From contig NCHN01000011.1 of assembly GCA_002281875.1 (NCBI GenBank), forward strand, positions 1 through 64,000: DNA of 64,000 nucleotides, read 5' to 3'. The position numbers were made by a program, and so were the translations under genes. The stretch comes from Sphingobacteriia bacterium 24-36-13 (GTDB lineage: Bacteria > Bacteroidota > Bacteroidia > Chitinophagales > Chitinophagaceae). Positions 8,150 through 17,892 of this stretch are shown here, one piece after another (the stretch's first letter is position 1; each line of letters begins with the position of its first letter). The notes beneath the pieces were generated by a model. That model was not told the origin of the DNA and made no database searches. It saw only the letters and a list, made by a program, of their open reading frames with translations.

Positions 8150-9934
8150 ATGAATACGAAGCGTTTATTTGATGCGGTAACACATCAGTTGGAAAATTTT
8201 CCTAAGAATGATATGTTGGCTGCCAAAGAAAATGGGAAATGGAAAACCTACAGTACAAAACAAGTAGCGGATACAGTTAATCAATTAAGTGCCGGTTTGG
8301 TTTCATTGGGTGTTAAAGCCAATGATTTTACTCCTGAGTCGAGCGATAAAATTGCCATTATCAGCAATAATAGACCTGAGTGGGTTTTTACTGATTTGGC
8401 TGTTCAACAAGTTGGAGGCATATTGGTTCCTGTTTATCCAACAACCAATCCCAATGAATTGGCTTTTATTTTAAATGATGCTGCTGTTAAATTCATTTTT
8501 GTAAGTAGTGAAGATTTGTTGTTGAAAGTGCAAAGCATTATTGATAAAGTTCCTTCTATCCAAGGCATTTATACCTTCGATACCATTGCTGGTGCAAAAC
8601 ATTGGACCGAAGTAACTGCTTTAGCAACTGATGCTTTGTTGGAAGAAGTTGAAGCCATCAAACAATCTGTTCCTGCAGAACAGTTGGCTACCATTATTTA
8701 TACTTCTGGTACAACAGGTACTCCTAAAGGCGTAATGTTGTCTCATTCCAATATTTACACAAATGTGCAGTTTAGTAAAAAGAGTTTTCCTTTTAATGAT
8801 GCACCTGAATCTAAAGTACTTAGTTTCTTGCCCTTGAATCATATTTTCGAAAAGACCTGTACTTATATTTATTTGTACAGCGGCATCAGCATCTATTATG
8901 CGGAAAGCCTTGAAACCATTGGTGATAATTTAAAAGAAATTAAGCCCAATGGATTTACTACGGTTCCCAGGTTACTCGAAAAAGTGTTCGAAAAAATCAT
9001 GGCAAAGGGTAGTGAGTTAACGGGTACAAAACGAAAATTATTTTTCTGGGCAGTAGACCTAGCTGAGAAATATGATAACAGAGTGAGTGGTGGTGCTTGG
9101 TATAATTTGCAATTGGCCATTGCCAATAAATTGATCTTCTCTAAATGGAGAGAAGCATTGGGTGGTAATATTTCTTTTATCATTACCGGCGGTGCTGCCT
9201 GTCAGGTAAAACTGTTACGCATTTTTAATGCTGCAGGGGTGCCTGTTTATGAAGGATATGGTCCAACAGAAAACAGTCCAGTTGTTTGTGTAAACAGACA
9301 AGAGAAAGGCGGAACCAAATTTGGAACAGTAGGGCCTCCAATTGAAGGCATTCAAGTGAAGTTGGCTGAAGACGGTGAAATCATGGTAACAGGTCCTTGT
9401 GTAATGAAGGGGTATTATAAACGTCCTGACCTTACTGCAGAAACCATGAAAGATGAGTGGTTGCTTACGGGCGATATTGGTGTATGGGATGAGGGCAAAT
9501 TTTTAAAAATAACCGACCGTAAAAAAGAACTCTTTAAAACCAGTGGTGGCAAATATGTTGCGCCTCAGCCCATCGAAAATAAATTAAAAGAGAGTCCATT
9601 TGTAGAGCAAGTGATGGTAGTAGGATCGGAGCGCAAGTTTGTTGGAGCATTAATTGTTCCTTCTTTTGCTACGCTTAAAGAATGGATGCGCGAGAAAGGT
9701 ATTCCTTATACTACCAATGAAGATGTGATTCATCATCCTAAAGTATTAGAACTATACCGTGAATTAGTAGAGAGCTTTAATAAATTCTTTAATCATGTTG
9801 AACAGATTAAGAAGTTTGAATTATTGCCACGGGAGTGGACAGTAGACACTGGAGAAATGACGCCTAAACTAAGCTTGAAGCGTAAAGTAGTGAATGAGAA
9901 ATTTAAAGACGCCATAGAAAGAATCTATGCCTGA
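8150..9934 (+). CDS. Long-chain fatty-acid-CoA ligase (AMP-forming)
   Basis: A 594-residue adenylate-forming enzyme that would activate long-chain fatty acids with ATP and CoA at the inner membrane. The P-loop-like motif IIYTSGTTGTPKGVMLSHSN is near residue 185. VPVYEGYGPTENSP lies near 365, the WLLTGDIGVWDEG and KITDRKKELFKTSGGKYVAPQPIEN block near 440-475, and the lysine-containing C-terminal subdomain ends with EMTPKLSLKRKVV. This is the FadD15/FAA subgroup rather than E. coli FadD. The kinase gene downstream overlaps its last 8 bases, which implies translational coupling. A palindrome and a terminator separate it from the operon before it. Confidence 0.93.
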   Translation: MNTKRLFDAVTHQLENFPKNDMLAAKENGKWKTYSTKQVADTVNQLSAGLVSLGVKANDFTPESSDKIAIISNNRPEWVFTDLAVQQVGGILVPVYPTTNPNELAFILNDAAVKFIFVSSEDLLLKVQSIIDKVPSIQGIYTFDTIAGAKHWTEVTALATDALLEEVEAIKQSVPAEQLATIIYTSGTTGTPKGVMLSHSNIYTNVQFSKKSFPFNDAPESKVLSFLPLNHIFEKTCTYIYLYSGISIYYAESLETIGDNLKEIKPNGFTTVPRLLEKVFEKIMAKGSELTGTKRKLFFWAVDLAEKYDNRVSGGAWYNLQLAIANKLIFSKWREALGGNISFIITGGAACQVKLLRIFNAAGVPVYEGYGPTENSPVVCVNRQEKGGTKFGTVGPPIEGIQVKLAEDGEIMVTGPCVMKGYYKRPDLTAETMKDEWLLTGDIGVWDEGKFLKITDRKKELFKTSGGKYVAPQPIENKLKESPFVEQVMVVGSERKFVGALIVPSFATLKEWMREKGIPYTTNEDVIHHPKVLELYRELVESFNKFFNHVEQIKKFELLPREWTVDTGEMTPKLSLKRKVVNEKFKDAIERIYA

Positions 9935-11768
9935 ACATAATGCTTTATTGTGTATTCTGATTGTAGAAGATAATCCTGCAGATTTATTTGTATTAGAAGG
10001 ACTCTTGTTGAAAACAAGACTGCCTATAGGGCAAATCGTAAAAGCGAAAAGCAATGAAGAAGCAGATTTGTTGCTAAAAAAGGAAAAGCCCAACTTAATC
10101 TTATTGGATCTTTCTTTACCAGACAGTGTAGGGATTGAATCGTTTAAGCATATTAATAATATTGCGCCCAATATTCCCATAATTGTGTTAACAGGTTTGT
10201 CTGATATGGACATGGCCCTTGAAACCATGGCTGCTGGTGCGCAAGATTATTTGGTTAAAGCGGAGTTTGATGAAAAATTGCTTTCTAAATCTATTCAATA
10301 CAGTATTGAGCGTAAACGCAATTTAGAAAATACTCGAGTGAGTAATGAGCGTTACAATATTGTAGTAAAAGCAACGAATGATGCAGTTTGGGAAATGAAT
10401 TTAGCTGATCAAACGGTTTTATGGGTGGGCGATAATTTCAAGAAGACATTTGGTTACGACTTAGTAGATGTATATGTGGATGCCAACGATTGGATTTATA
10501 AAATTCATCCTGAAGATAGAGACCGAGTGCAGCAAAGCATTACTGATGCTTATTCTAAATCGGGAAGCCCTTATTGGAAAGAAGAATACCGGTTTTTAAA
10601 ATCGAATGGTCAATATGCTTATGTGCTCGATAGAGGATACATCATTTATGAGAATGATCAACCCATAAGAATGATTGGGGCCATGCAAGATATTACGGAG
10701 CGAAAGGAAAATGCAGAAATGATTTTGCTTTCTGAAAAGCGATACCGTAGTTTATTCTATTACAATCCCATGGCTATTTTTATTTGGGATTTGCAATCGC
10801 ACCAAATTTTGGAAGTGAATGATATGGCCGAAAAAGAATACGGCTATACCCGAGATGAGTTTGTGCAATTGACGCTTTGGGACTTAAGGACACCAGATAA
10901 TTTTGGTAAGCTCAAATTGTTTATTGAACATATTGCTTCGTCAGTAGAAATGGATTCCGGAGGTACTTGGGAGCATATTACTAAAACTGGGGAGCGTATT
11001 TTCATGAATATTTTTTCGCATCGCATTCGATACAATGGTAAAGATGCGGTGATGGCTATTGCACAAAATGTTACGGGCAAATTATTGTTGGAGAAAAAAC
11101 TGGAAGAAGAACGCTTGATCAAGCAAAAAGAAATTGCAGAGGCAGTAATTAATACACAGGAGAATGAACGGCACGATATCAGTCGTGAACTACACGACAA
11201 TGTAAACCAGCAGTTAACTGTAGCAATGATGTATATCGCTTCTGCCGAAAAGAAACAGCAACCAGGGTCAGATTTGCTTCGCCAGTCGGCCGATTTTATT
11301 TTACATGCGATTGAAGAAATTAGAAGACTTTCTAAAGGATTGGTTACGCCCTTAATTAAAGATTTTGGATTGGTAAAAGCGATTGAAAGTGTACTAGAAG
11401 ATTTGTCTGCAGTGAATGATATGAAAATTGATTTTGTTTCTGATACTTTTTTTGAAGACGATATTCATTACGACTTTAAGCTCAGCATTTTTAGAATTGT
11501 TCAAGAACAAGTAAACAATGTATTAAAGCATTCAGGTGCCACTGAGTTAAAAATTGATTTGGGCAGAAACAACAATAGTATTTATTTATCCATTTACGAT
11601 AATGGAGTAGGCTTTGATTTGGCAGTTCAAAAAAAGGGAATTGGCTTGTACAATATCACCAGTAGGGTAGAGCTGTTTAATGGAACCATCAGCATTCATA
11701 CTGCACCTACTTCTGGTTGTGCCATGCATATGAGTTTTCCTATCACCCAAGATATTATGCGTCACTAG
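9927..11768 (+). CDS. Receiver-PAS-PAS histidine kinase (NarX/DesK type)
   Basis: A 613-residue cytoplasmic signalling protein without membrane segments. The N-terminal receiver domain (1-125) has the acidic pair in VEDN and the phospho-acceptor Asp61 in LILLDLSLPD. Two PAS domains follow (about 140-265 and 275-395; the first ends with GAMQDITERKE). Next come a HisKA_3 dimerisation domain with ISRELHDNVNQQL and a HATPase_c domain with VNNVLKHSG, DNGVGFDL and KGIGLYNI. Having the receiver before the sensor and kinase suggests it is itself a phosphorelay target. No partner regulator is adjacent. It starts inside the end of the acyl-CoA synthetase gene and converges with the next gene with a 14-bp overlap. 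Confidence 0.93.
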   Translation: MPEHNALLCILIVEDNPADLFVLEGLLLKTRLPIGQIVKAKSNEEADLLLKKEKPNLILLDLSLPDSVGIESFKHINNIAPNIPIIVLTGLSDMDMALETMAAGAQDYLVKAEFDEKLLSKSIQYSIERKRNLENTRVSNERYNIVVKATNDAVWEMNLADQTVLWVGDNFKKTFGYDLVDVYVDANDWIYKIHPEDRDRVQQSITDAYSKSGSPYWKEEYRFLKSNGQYAYVLDRGYIIYENDQPIRMIGAMQDITERKENAEMILLSEKRYRSLFYYNPMAIFIWDLQSHQILEVNDMAEKEYGYTRDEFVQLTLWDLRTPDNFGKLKLFIEHIASSVEMDSGGTWEHITKTGERIFMNIFSHRIRYNGKDAVMAIAQNVTGKLLLEKKLEEERLIKQKEIAEAVINTQENERHDISRELHDNVNQQLTVAMMYIASAEKKQQPGSDLLRQSADFILHAIEEIRRLSKGLVTPLIKDFGLVKAIESVLEDLSAVNDMKIDFVSDTFFEDDIHYDFKLSIFRIVQEQVNNVLKHSGATELKIDLGRNNNSIYLSIYDNGVGFDLAVQKKGIGLYNITSRVELFNGTISIHTAPTSGCAMHMSFPITQDIMRH

Positions 11769-13314
11769 TTCTTTTAGTAGCTGCAATAAATTTTTGACGA
11801 ATAATGCTCTGAACTGGTTTCCGTTGAATTTTACTTTCGAGCCAAGAAATGAAATCGAGGTACATAAATGCCCTGGTTTCCATTCTATCATTGGCCATTC
11901 CTTTTAGTTCGGATAGTAAATTTTGAAACAAGGGTTTGACTTTGTTGGGAGAACTATGAAAGGATTGTTTTAAGAAACTAAATACGGCTTCTTCTGCTGC
12001 ACTTAAGTTTTGCATTTTAGCCATGAATCGATAAACCGATTTCAGCAAGTATTTCAATAAGTCAAAATTACCCATTTCGTAATGTGCAATCATATGCAAG
12101 AGGCGAGCATAACATTGCAAATCTGTTCTCAAGTCTACTTTTAGGTTGATGATCTTATTCAAGTAATCAATGCTCTTTTCTGCATCGCCACTACCGAAAT
12201 ACAAAGAAGCTATTTTGTAGTAAAATACCAATGTTCTATGTCTATCTAAATAGACTTCGTATTCCAATAATCGTTCTTCAATTTCAGGTACCAAGGATAA
12301 TCCTTTTGTAAAAGTGCCTTCCATGAAATGCTTGTTCAATTTGGCTGTATACAAATACGTAAAACACTGTACTTTGTTGTTGATATTATTTTGCACGACG
12401 GGCCTTTCAATAAATGCTTCAAATTCTTTGATGGTCTCATTGAATTTTCTATAATTTCTTAAATCAAAATGAGCGCCCAATAAATTATGCATCCCCTTGA
12501 TATAGTGGGCTGTTTCAATTTCGATCATTTTGGGTTCTGCCTTAAATAGTTCCGTCCATTTAATACAGTATCGGTAATACATTAAAAATTCTTGAGTAAT
12601 AAATGCATACCAGCAGAAACATTGGTATAAGTAGAGCTTTTCGTAAAACCCTTTCCCTTGCTCACTCTCATGTAAAATGGGATGTTTAAAATAGGCATCC
12701 AATGCTTTTTTATCTTCCTCGTTACGGGCATGCCCATTTCTAATATACCACTCGTACAAAAGCAGCGATAAATTAGATAGGGTGCTGATATTGACCAATC
12801 GTTCATTGGTTTCATTGGATTCTGCGCATAATTTTTCTGCACGATCTTGCATACTTCTGGTGATATGCAAGGATTCAATTTTTTTCTCTAAAAAAAGTAC
12901 CTGTTGAATATAAGTCACTTGATTATTGGCTTTCGCCAATTCTTTTACCTTGTCTAATATTTTTAAGCTTTGAATATTGAGTCCTTTGTTGTATAAGATT
13001 CTAGCAAAGTCTAGCTGCTCATGCAATTGTAGGTCTATATTTTCCTCTTGTTTTAATAAACGAACACTTGCTAGTATTTCTTGGTATAAATGTGCCTTTA
13101 AATTGGAGAGTTGTTGCTTTTGTATACTGGGTGTTTTCTTCAATAAAATGGCTTCATCGTATTGAGCCATTTTATCTAATGCATCAAATAGTTGAACCAC
13201 TTTTAAGTTGCCTGTTCCCGTATTTCGGGTCATATATAGTTTGAAATTGCGCTTTTCGGCTCTTTCAAGCGATTGAATTAATTGAAATAAGGGGTCTATT
13301 GTTCGGTTGGGCAT
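11755..13314 (-). CDS. Uncharacterised large alpha-helical protein
   Basis: 519 residues, no signal peptide and no membrane segment. The sequence is almost wholly helical with many aromatic and charged residues, for example EKRNFKLYMTRNTGTGN near 17 and repeated pairs of helices between about 100 and 420 that look like degenerate TPR units (SIDYLNKIINLKVDLRTDLQ). I recognise it only as a type of conserved Bacteroidota hypothetical protein and assign no function. It overlaps the convergent kinase gene by 14 bp at its 3' end. Around its start the 11-mer GCCCAACCGAA occurs twice, once just before and once within the first codons. Confidence 0.8.
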   Translation of the reverse strand: MPNRTIDPLFQLIQSLERAEKRNFKLYMTRNTGTGNLKVVQLFDALDKMAQYDEAILLKKTPSIQKQQLSNLKAHLYQEILASVRLLKQEENIDLQLHEQLDFARILYNKGLNIQSLKILDKVKELAKANNQVTYIQQVLFLEKKIESLHITRSMQDRAEKLCAESNETNERLVNISTLSNLSLLLYEWYIRNGHARNEEDKKALDAYFKHPILHESEQGKGFYEKLYLYQCFCWYAFITQEFLMYYRYCIKWTELFKAEPKMIEIETAHYIKGMHNLLGAHFDLRNYRKFNETIKEFEAFIERPVVQNNINNKVQCFTYLYTAKLNKHFMEGTFTKGLSLVPEIEERLLEYEVYLDRHRTLVFYYKIASLYFGSGDAEKSIDYLNKIINLKVDLRTDLQCYARLLHMIAHYEMGNFDLLKYLLKSVYRFMAKMQNLSAAEEAVFSFLKQSFHSSPNKVKPLFQNLLSELKGMANDRMETRAFMYLDFISWLESKIQRKPVQSIIRQKFIAATKRTSDA

Positions 13315-13366
13315 CGTAATTCGGTTGGGCTATAATTCAATACTGTATTGACTTTTATTGGTTTTA

Positions 13367-13402
13367 AAGGGCTTTACACAGCGTAAAAATGCCCTTGTTT
13401 TG
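13367..13402 (+). promoter_or_regulatory. Strong hairpin in the leuA upstream region
   Basis: AAGGGC-TTTAC (13367-13377), loop ACAGC, GTAAA-AAT-GCCCTT (13383-13396), followed by GTTTTGTTT. The stem has 11 base pairs with one 3-nt bulge. Nothing on this strand ends upstream that needs a terminator, because the preceding gene is divergent. The hairpin therefore probably belongs to leuA control or is a cryptic transcript end. Confidence 0.5.
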
Positions 13403-13440
13403 TTTCAGAACTAAAGATAAGGCAATCTAAATTCGAATAC

Positions 13441-13501
13441 GACAGGCCGTACTGTTGTTATTAAAGGCAATCAATAGCAATAGCTACGCGCCTGTCTTTT
13501 T
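13441..13501 (+). promoter_or_regulatory. Candidate leuA attenuator hairpin
   Basis: GACAGGC (13441-13447) can pair with GCCTGTC (13490-13496), which is followed by TTTTTAT. It would form a terminator-like stem 25 nt before leuA with a 42-nt loop. The loop holds four consecutive leucine triplets in one frame (CTG TTG TTA TTA, 13452-13463), but that frame has no ATG, GTG or TTG between its upstream stop and the run. A leader peptide is therefore not supported. A TAAATTCG element just before (13428-13435) could be the -7 box. Confidence 0.4.
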
Positions 13502-13521
13502 ATATTAAAATACCATTGATT

Positions 13522-14688
13522 ATGGCTGATAAAATTCACATTTTTGATACAACCCTTAGAGATGGGGAACAAGTGCCTGGCTGTAAGCTCAATACCAAAG
13601 AAAAATTGGGCTTAGCATTACAGTTAGAAGAATTGGGTGTAGATATTATTGAAGCAGGTTTTCCTGTATCTAGCCCAGGCGATTTTGAGTCGGTTACTCA
13701 AATTGCCAAGCATATTAAAAACGCCACTGTTTGCGGGTTAACAAGAGCAGTGCAAAAAGATATAGAAGTGGCCGCGCAAGCGTTAAAATACGCTGTTAGA
13801 CCTAGAATTCATACCGGTATAGGTACTTCTGATTTTCATATTAAAGCCAAGTTCAATTCTACACAAGATGAAATTTTAGCAAGAGCCATTCAGTGTGTAA
13901 AATGGGCTAGGAATTTTACCGATGATGTAGAGTTTTATGCAGAAGACGCAGGCAGAACAGACAATGAATATTTAGCCAGAGTGGTGGAAGCAGTCATTGC
14001 TGTTGGTGCAACTGTGGTGAATATTCCAGATACCACGGGTTATTGTTTACCCCATCAGTATGGAGAAAAAATTGCTTTCTTAAGAAACAATGTGTCCAAT
14101 ATAGACAAAGCCATCATTTCTTGTCATTGTCACAATGATTTGGGTTTGGCTACAGCCAATTCAATTAGTGGGGTAATGAATGGGGCAAGGCAAATAGAGT
14201 GTACCATTAATGGTTTAGGAGAACGTGCAGGCAATACTTCATTAGAAGAAGTAGTGATGATTATAGCTCAACACAAACAATTAAATCTATACACGAATAT
14301 CAACACGCAGATGTTGAATCCGTTGAGTAGAGAAGTATCTGATATCATGCGTATGCCAGTTCAACCCAATAAAGCCATTGTAGGTTCTAATGCCTTTTCA
14401 CATTCATCGGGTATTCACCAAGATGGTTTCTTAAAGTCTGCAGAAACCTACGAGATCATTAATCCTGAATTGGTTGGTGCCGAAGGGAGCAAAATCGTGT
14501 TGACAGCAAGAAGCGGAAGAAGTGCACTAGCACACCGTTTTCAAAAGTTGGGATATGAATTTAATAGAGATGATATAGATGCTTTATACGAAAACTTTTT
14601 ATTGGTGGCCGATGGCAAAAAAGAAGTAGTAGAAGCCGATTTACAACATTTAGCCACTAACTATAATAAAGTAAGGGCAATAGCATAA
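13522..14688 (+). CDS. leuA: 2-isopropylmalate synthase, short form without regulatory domain
   Basis: LeuA condenses acetyl-CoA with 2-ketoisovalerate in the first committed step of leucine synthesis. The TIM barrel opens with [18 protein letters not shown], has the metal-binding [13 protein letters not shown] near 206, and the [13 protein letters not shown] signature near 230. HSSGIHQDG follows near 297. It stops at 388 residues, whereas the common form has about 510 with a C-terminal leucine-binding LeuA_dimer domain. That domain is absent, so feedback by leucine through it is not expected. ATG 13522 is preferred to an in-frame TTG two codons earlier. Homocitrate or citramalate synthase is possible from sequence, but leuCDB follow directly. 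Confidence 0.92.
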   Translation: MADKIHIFDTTLRDGEQVPGCKLNTKEKLGLALQLEELGVDIIEAGFPVSSPGDFESVTQIAKHIKNATVCGLTRAVQKDIEVAAQALKYAVRPRIHTGIGTSDFHIKAKFNSTQDEILARAIQCVKWARNFTDDVEFYAEDAGRTDNEYLARVVEAVIAVGATVVNIPDTTGYCLPHQYGEKIAFLRNNVSNIDKAIISCHCHNDLGLATANSISGVMNGARQIECTINGLGERAGNTSLEEVVMIIAQHKQLNLYTNINTQMLNPLSREVSDIMRMPVQPNKAIVGSNAFSHSSGIHQDGFLKSAETYEIINPELVGAEGSKIVLTARSGRSALAHRFQKLGYEFNRDDIDALYENFLLVADGKKEVVEADLQHLATNYNKVRAIA

Positions 14689-14697
14689 TTAAGAAAA

Positions 14698-16107
14698 ATG
14701 GCACAAACATTATTTGATAAAATTTGGGATGCACATGTGGTAGAAAAAATACCAAACGGTCCTTCTGTTTTATATATAGATAAACATTTTATTCATGAAG
14801 TAACCAGTCCTCAAGCTTTCAAGGGAATTGAAAAGCGAGGACTTCCTTTATTCAGACCAAAGCAAACCATTGCAACAGCAGACCACAATGTGCCTACATT
14901 GAATCAGCATTTACCTATTAAAGACCAGCTGAGTAAAATGCAGGTTGACCAATTAATTGAGAATTGTGAAAAACATGGGGTTGAATTATATGGACTAGGA
15001 CATCCTTATCAAGGTATTGTACATGTGATAGGTCCGGAATTGGGAATTACACAACCAGGAATGACCATTGTTTGTGGAGACAGTCATACCAGTACTCATG
15101 GAGCATTTGGCACCATTGCATTTGGAATTGGAACCAGTGAAGTGGAAATGGTATTTGCTTCACAATGTGTGTTGCAAACCAAGCCCAAAACCATGCGCAT
15201 CAATATTGAGGGCAATTTGCCAAATGGGGTTGTTTCAAAAGATATTATTTTATACATCATTGCTAAAATTTCTGCCAGTGGTGCAACAGGATATTTTGTG
15301 GAGTATGCAGGTAGTACCATTCGCTCACTTTCTATGGAAGCTAGAATGACCATTTGCAATATGAGTATTGAAATGGGCGCTAGGGGTGGAATGATTGCAC
15401 CAGATGAAATCACTTTTAATTATATTAAAGGAAGAATCTATGCGCCAAAGGGTGCAGATTGGGATAAGCAATTAGCCAATTGGAAAAAATTGTATTCGGA
15501 TCAAGACGCAATATTTGATGCAGAAATAAATATTAATGCTGCTGAAATTGCTCCGATGATTACCTATGGTACCAATCCAGGATTGGGTATGGCCATTGAT
15601 GGAAATATTCCATTGACCGAATCAATCACTAATGAAGGCGAAAAGAAAAATTTAGCTCAAGCATTAACCTATATGGGATTAAATAGTGGAGCGGCCTTAT
15701 TAGGAATGCCTGTTCAACATGTTTTTATTGGAAGTTGTACCAATTCTAGAATTGAAGATCTAAGATTGGTAGCTGAATTAGTAAAAGGTAGAAAGAAACA
15801 CGAGTCAGTAAAAGTAATGATCGTGCCAGGCTCTCAACAAGTAGCTAAACAAGTACATGCAGAAGGATTAGATCGAATTTTTTCTGAAGCGGGTTTTCAA
15901 ATACGGCAAGCAGGTTGTAGTGCTTGTTTGGGAATGAACGAAGACAAAATTCCAGCCGGCGAATATTGTATTAGTACCAGTAATAGAAATTTTGAAGGCA
16001 GGCAAGGTGCAGGCGCAAGAACATTATTGGCGAGTCCATTAACAGCTGCAGCTGCTGCTATTACTGGTGTAGTAACTGATGTAAGAGAATTAATTAATCA
16101 TAATTAG
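14698..16107 (+). CDS. leuC: 3-isopropylmalate dehydratase large subunit
   Basis: LeuC with LeuD isomerises 2- to 3-isopropylmalate using a [4Fe-4S] cluster. The 469-residue sequence shows [24 protein letters not shown] near 126. The cluster cysteines are in [13 protein letters not shown] near 345 and [13 protein letters not shown] near 405. Length and order are normal. It starts 9 bp after leuA and precedes leuD by 13 bp, within a tight leuA-C-D-B series. Confidence 0.97.
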   Translation: MAQTLFDKIWDAHVVEKIPNGPSVLYIDKHFIHEVTSPQAFKGIEKRGLPLFRPKQTIATADHNVPTLNQHLPIKDQLSKMQVDQLIENCEKHGVELYGLGHPYQGIVHVIGPELGITQPGMTIVCGDSHTSTHGAFGTIAFGIGTSEVEMVFASQCVLQTKPKTMRINIEGNLPNGVVSKDIILYIIAKISASGATGYFVEYAGSTIRSLSMEARMTICNMSIEMGARGGMIAPDEITFNYIKGRIYAPKGADWDKQLANWKKLYSDQDAIFDAEININAAEIAPMITYGTNPGLGMAIDGNIPLTESITNEGEKKNLAQALTYMGLNSGAALLGMPVQHVFIGSCTNSRIEDLRLVAELVKGRKKHESVKVMIVPGSQQVAKQVHAEGLDRIFSEAGFQIRQAGCSACLGMNEDKIPAGEYCISTSNRNFEGRQGAGARTLLASPLTAAAAAITGVVTDVRELINHN

Positions 16108-16120
16108 TAGTTAATATATT

Positions 16121-16705
16121 ATGCAAGCTTTACAGCAAATAAAAAGTTCCTTTGTGCCACTGCCCATTGAAAATGTGGACACGGACCAAATTATTCCAGC
16201 TCGATTTTTAAAAGCAACCACCAGAGACGGATTTGGTAAAAATTTATTTAGAGATTGGCGATATGAGCAAGACGATGAAACAAAACCCAAGCCTGATTTT
16301 GTATTAAATCAAAGGATTTTTTCTGGAGAAATATTAGTGGCTGGTAAAAATTTTGGATGTGGTTCTTCACGAGAACATGCTGCATGGGCTTTATTGGATT
16401 ATGGTTTTAAAGCAGTGGTCTCTAGTTTTTTTGCAGACATTTTTAAAAATAATGCATTAAATAACGGGGTATTGCCTGTGATTGTATCGGATGATTTTTT
16501 GCAGCAAATTTTTGCATTAAGCGCTACAGATACAATTAGTATTGATGTAGCTGCGCAAACCATCACCATTGATGCAACGGGTGCACAAGCTTCTTTTGAA
16601 TTAAATCCTTACAAAAAAACCTGCTTATTAAATGGATACGACGATATCGATTTTTTGATAAGTCGCAAAACATCGATTGAACAATTTGAACTAGAAAAAG
16701 TGTAA
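16121..16705 (+). CDS. leuD: 3-isopropylmalate dehydratase small subunit
   Basis: The 194-residue swivelling subunit partners LeuC. It opens with [21 protein letters not shown], and the substrate-binding loop [24 protein letters not shown] lies near residue 75. Both are diagnostic for LeuD. The gap to leuB is a single base, so the two are translationally close. Normal length, nothing unusual. Confidence 0.97.
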   Translation: MQALQQIKSSFVPLPIENVDTDQIIPARFLKATTRDGFGKNLFRDWRYEQDDETKPKPDFVLNQRIFSGEILVAGKNFGCGSSREHAAWALLDYGFKAVVSSFFADIFKNNALNNGVLPVIVSDDFLQQIFALSATDTISIDVAAQTITIDATGAQASFELNPYKKTCLLNGYDDIDFLISRKTSIEQFELEKV

Positions 16706-16706
16706 T

Positions 16707-17819
16707 ATGGAAAAGAAAATAGCAGTCATTAATGGGGATGGAATTGGCCCTGAAGTAACCGCACAATCCATTAAAGTACTCAATGCCATTGCTGAAGAGT
16801 TTGGTCACCAGTTTACTTATACGCATGGATTAATGGGCGCGGTTTCCATTGATGCAACTGGTTCTGCATTACCTGATGAAACCTTAGCAATTTGCAAGGA
16901 AAGCGATGCCATTTTATTTGGCGCCATTGGTCATCCTAAATTTGATAATGATCCCTCTGCTAAAGTAAGACCTGAACAGGGTTTATTGCAATTGCGCAAA
17001 GAGTTGGGGTTGTTTGCTAATATTCGTCCCATTAATACTTATCGCTCTCTACATCATTTGTCTCCTTTAAAAAGTAAACAATTAGAAGGAGTTGATTTTA
17101 TCATTTTCAGAGAATTAACGGGGGGTATTTATTTTGGTAAACGTACACTTACTGAAGATAAAACCTATGCCACTGATGAATGCGCTTATCATGAATTAGA
17201 AATTGTTCGGGTTTCTAAAATGGCTTTTCAATATGCACAAAAAAGAAGAAAAAAATTAACACTGATTGATAAAGCCAACGTGTTGGAAACATCTAGGCTT
17301 TGGCGCAGAATAGTGCAAGCAATGGCCATGCAATTTCCGGAAGTGGCTGTAGATTATATGTTTGTTGACAATGCTGCTATGCAGATCATTGTAAATCCTG
17401 CACAATTTGATGTGGTATTAACCGAGAATATGTTTGGAGACATTATTAGTGATGAAGCAAGTGTATTAAGCGGTTCTTTAGGCTTATTACCCTCTGCATC
17501 TGTTGGTAAAACAGTAGCTATGTTTGAGCCCATTCATGGATCTTATCCGCAAGCAGCCGGAAAAGATATTGCTAATCCTTTAGGATCTGTTTTGTCTACT
17601 GCAATGATGCTAGACCATTTTGGATTAATAGCAGAAGCGAACGCAGTTAGAGAAGCAGTGAACTGGACACTCACACATGCATTCGTAACAAAAGATATTG
17701 ACCCAATTAATAATTATGGTACAGAAGCTGTTGGTGATCTATTAGCCGATTATATTAGAAAGAAGCACGAAACAAATCAAGGCACCAATGCCTCTTTGAA
17801 TGCTTCTACTATCATCTAG
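16707..17819 (+). CDS. leuB: 3-isopropylmalate dehydrogenase
   Basis: LeuB oxidises and decarboxylates 3-isopropylmalate with NAD+ to 2-ketoisocaproate, the keto acid of leucine. The 370 residues start with AVINGDGIGPEVTAQSI. The substrate-binding arginines are in QLRKELGLFANIRP, with FRELTGGIYFGKR near 132, the Mg-binding ENMFGDIISDEASVLSGSLG near 240, and FEPIHGSYPQAAGKDIANP near 272. It is the last gene of the leucine set. After it come a new promoter and the ilv attenuator, so read-through and independent initiation could both feed the ilv genes. Confidence 0.97.
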   Translation: MEKKIAVINGDGIGPEVTAQSIKVLNAIAEEFGHQFTYTHGLMGAVSIDATGSALPDETLAICKESDAILFGAIGHPKFDNDPSAKVRPEQGLLQLRKELGLFANIRPINTYRSLHHLSPLKSKQLEGVDFIIFRELTGGIYFGKRTLTEDKTYATDECAYHELEIVRVSKMAFQYAQKRRKKLTLIDKANVLETSRLWRRIVQAMAMQFPEVAVDYMFVDNAAMQIIVNPAQFDVVLTENMFGDIISDEASVLSGSLGLLPSASVGKTVAMFEPIHGSYPQAAGKDIANPLGSVLSTAMMLDHFGLIAEANAVREAVNWTLTHAFVTKDIDPINNYGTEAVGDLLADYIRKKHETNQGTNASLNASTII

Positions 17820-17842
17820 TCAAAAATTTTTTAAAAAGTTCT

Positions 17843-17873
17843 TTGTTTTTATTCTTGCATACGCTTACCTTCG
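17843..17873 (+). promoter_or_regulatory. Internal promoter before the ilv-thr leader
   Basis: TTG (17843-17845) is followed after 20 nt by TACCTTCG (17866-17873), one mismatch from the Bacteroidota TAnnTTTG element with the right spacing. Transcription would begin near 17880, about 13 nt before the leader peptide ATG. This lets ilv-thr genes be expressed separately from leu genes. Confidence 0.65.
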
Positions 17874-17892
17874 AAAGAATTACATCAGCTTC

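Noticed and set aside
13300..13330. 11-bp direct repeat GCCCAACCGAA around the start of the 519-residue gene
   Set aside because: One copy is coding and the spacing is short; no mobile element or regulator site pattern is evident.
13390..13430. 13-residue frame (ATG at about 13389) in the leuA leader
   Set aside because: Its composition shows no excess of leucine, valine or isoleucine, and it overlaps the first hairpin; probably chance.
13431..13508. Leader peptide with four leucine codons before leuA
   Set aside because: The frame has no ATG, GTG or TTG between its upstream stop (13428) and the Leu run, so translation cannot be supported; only the hairpin is kept.
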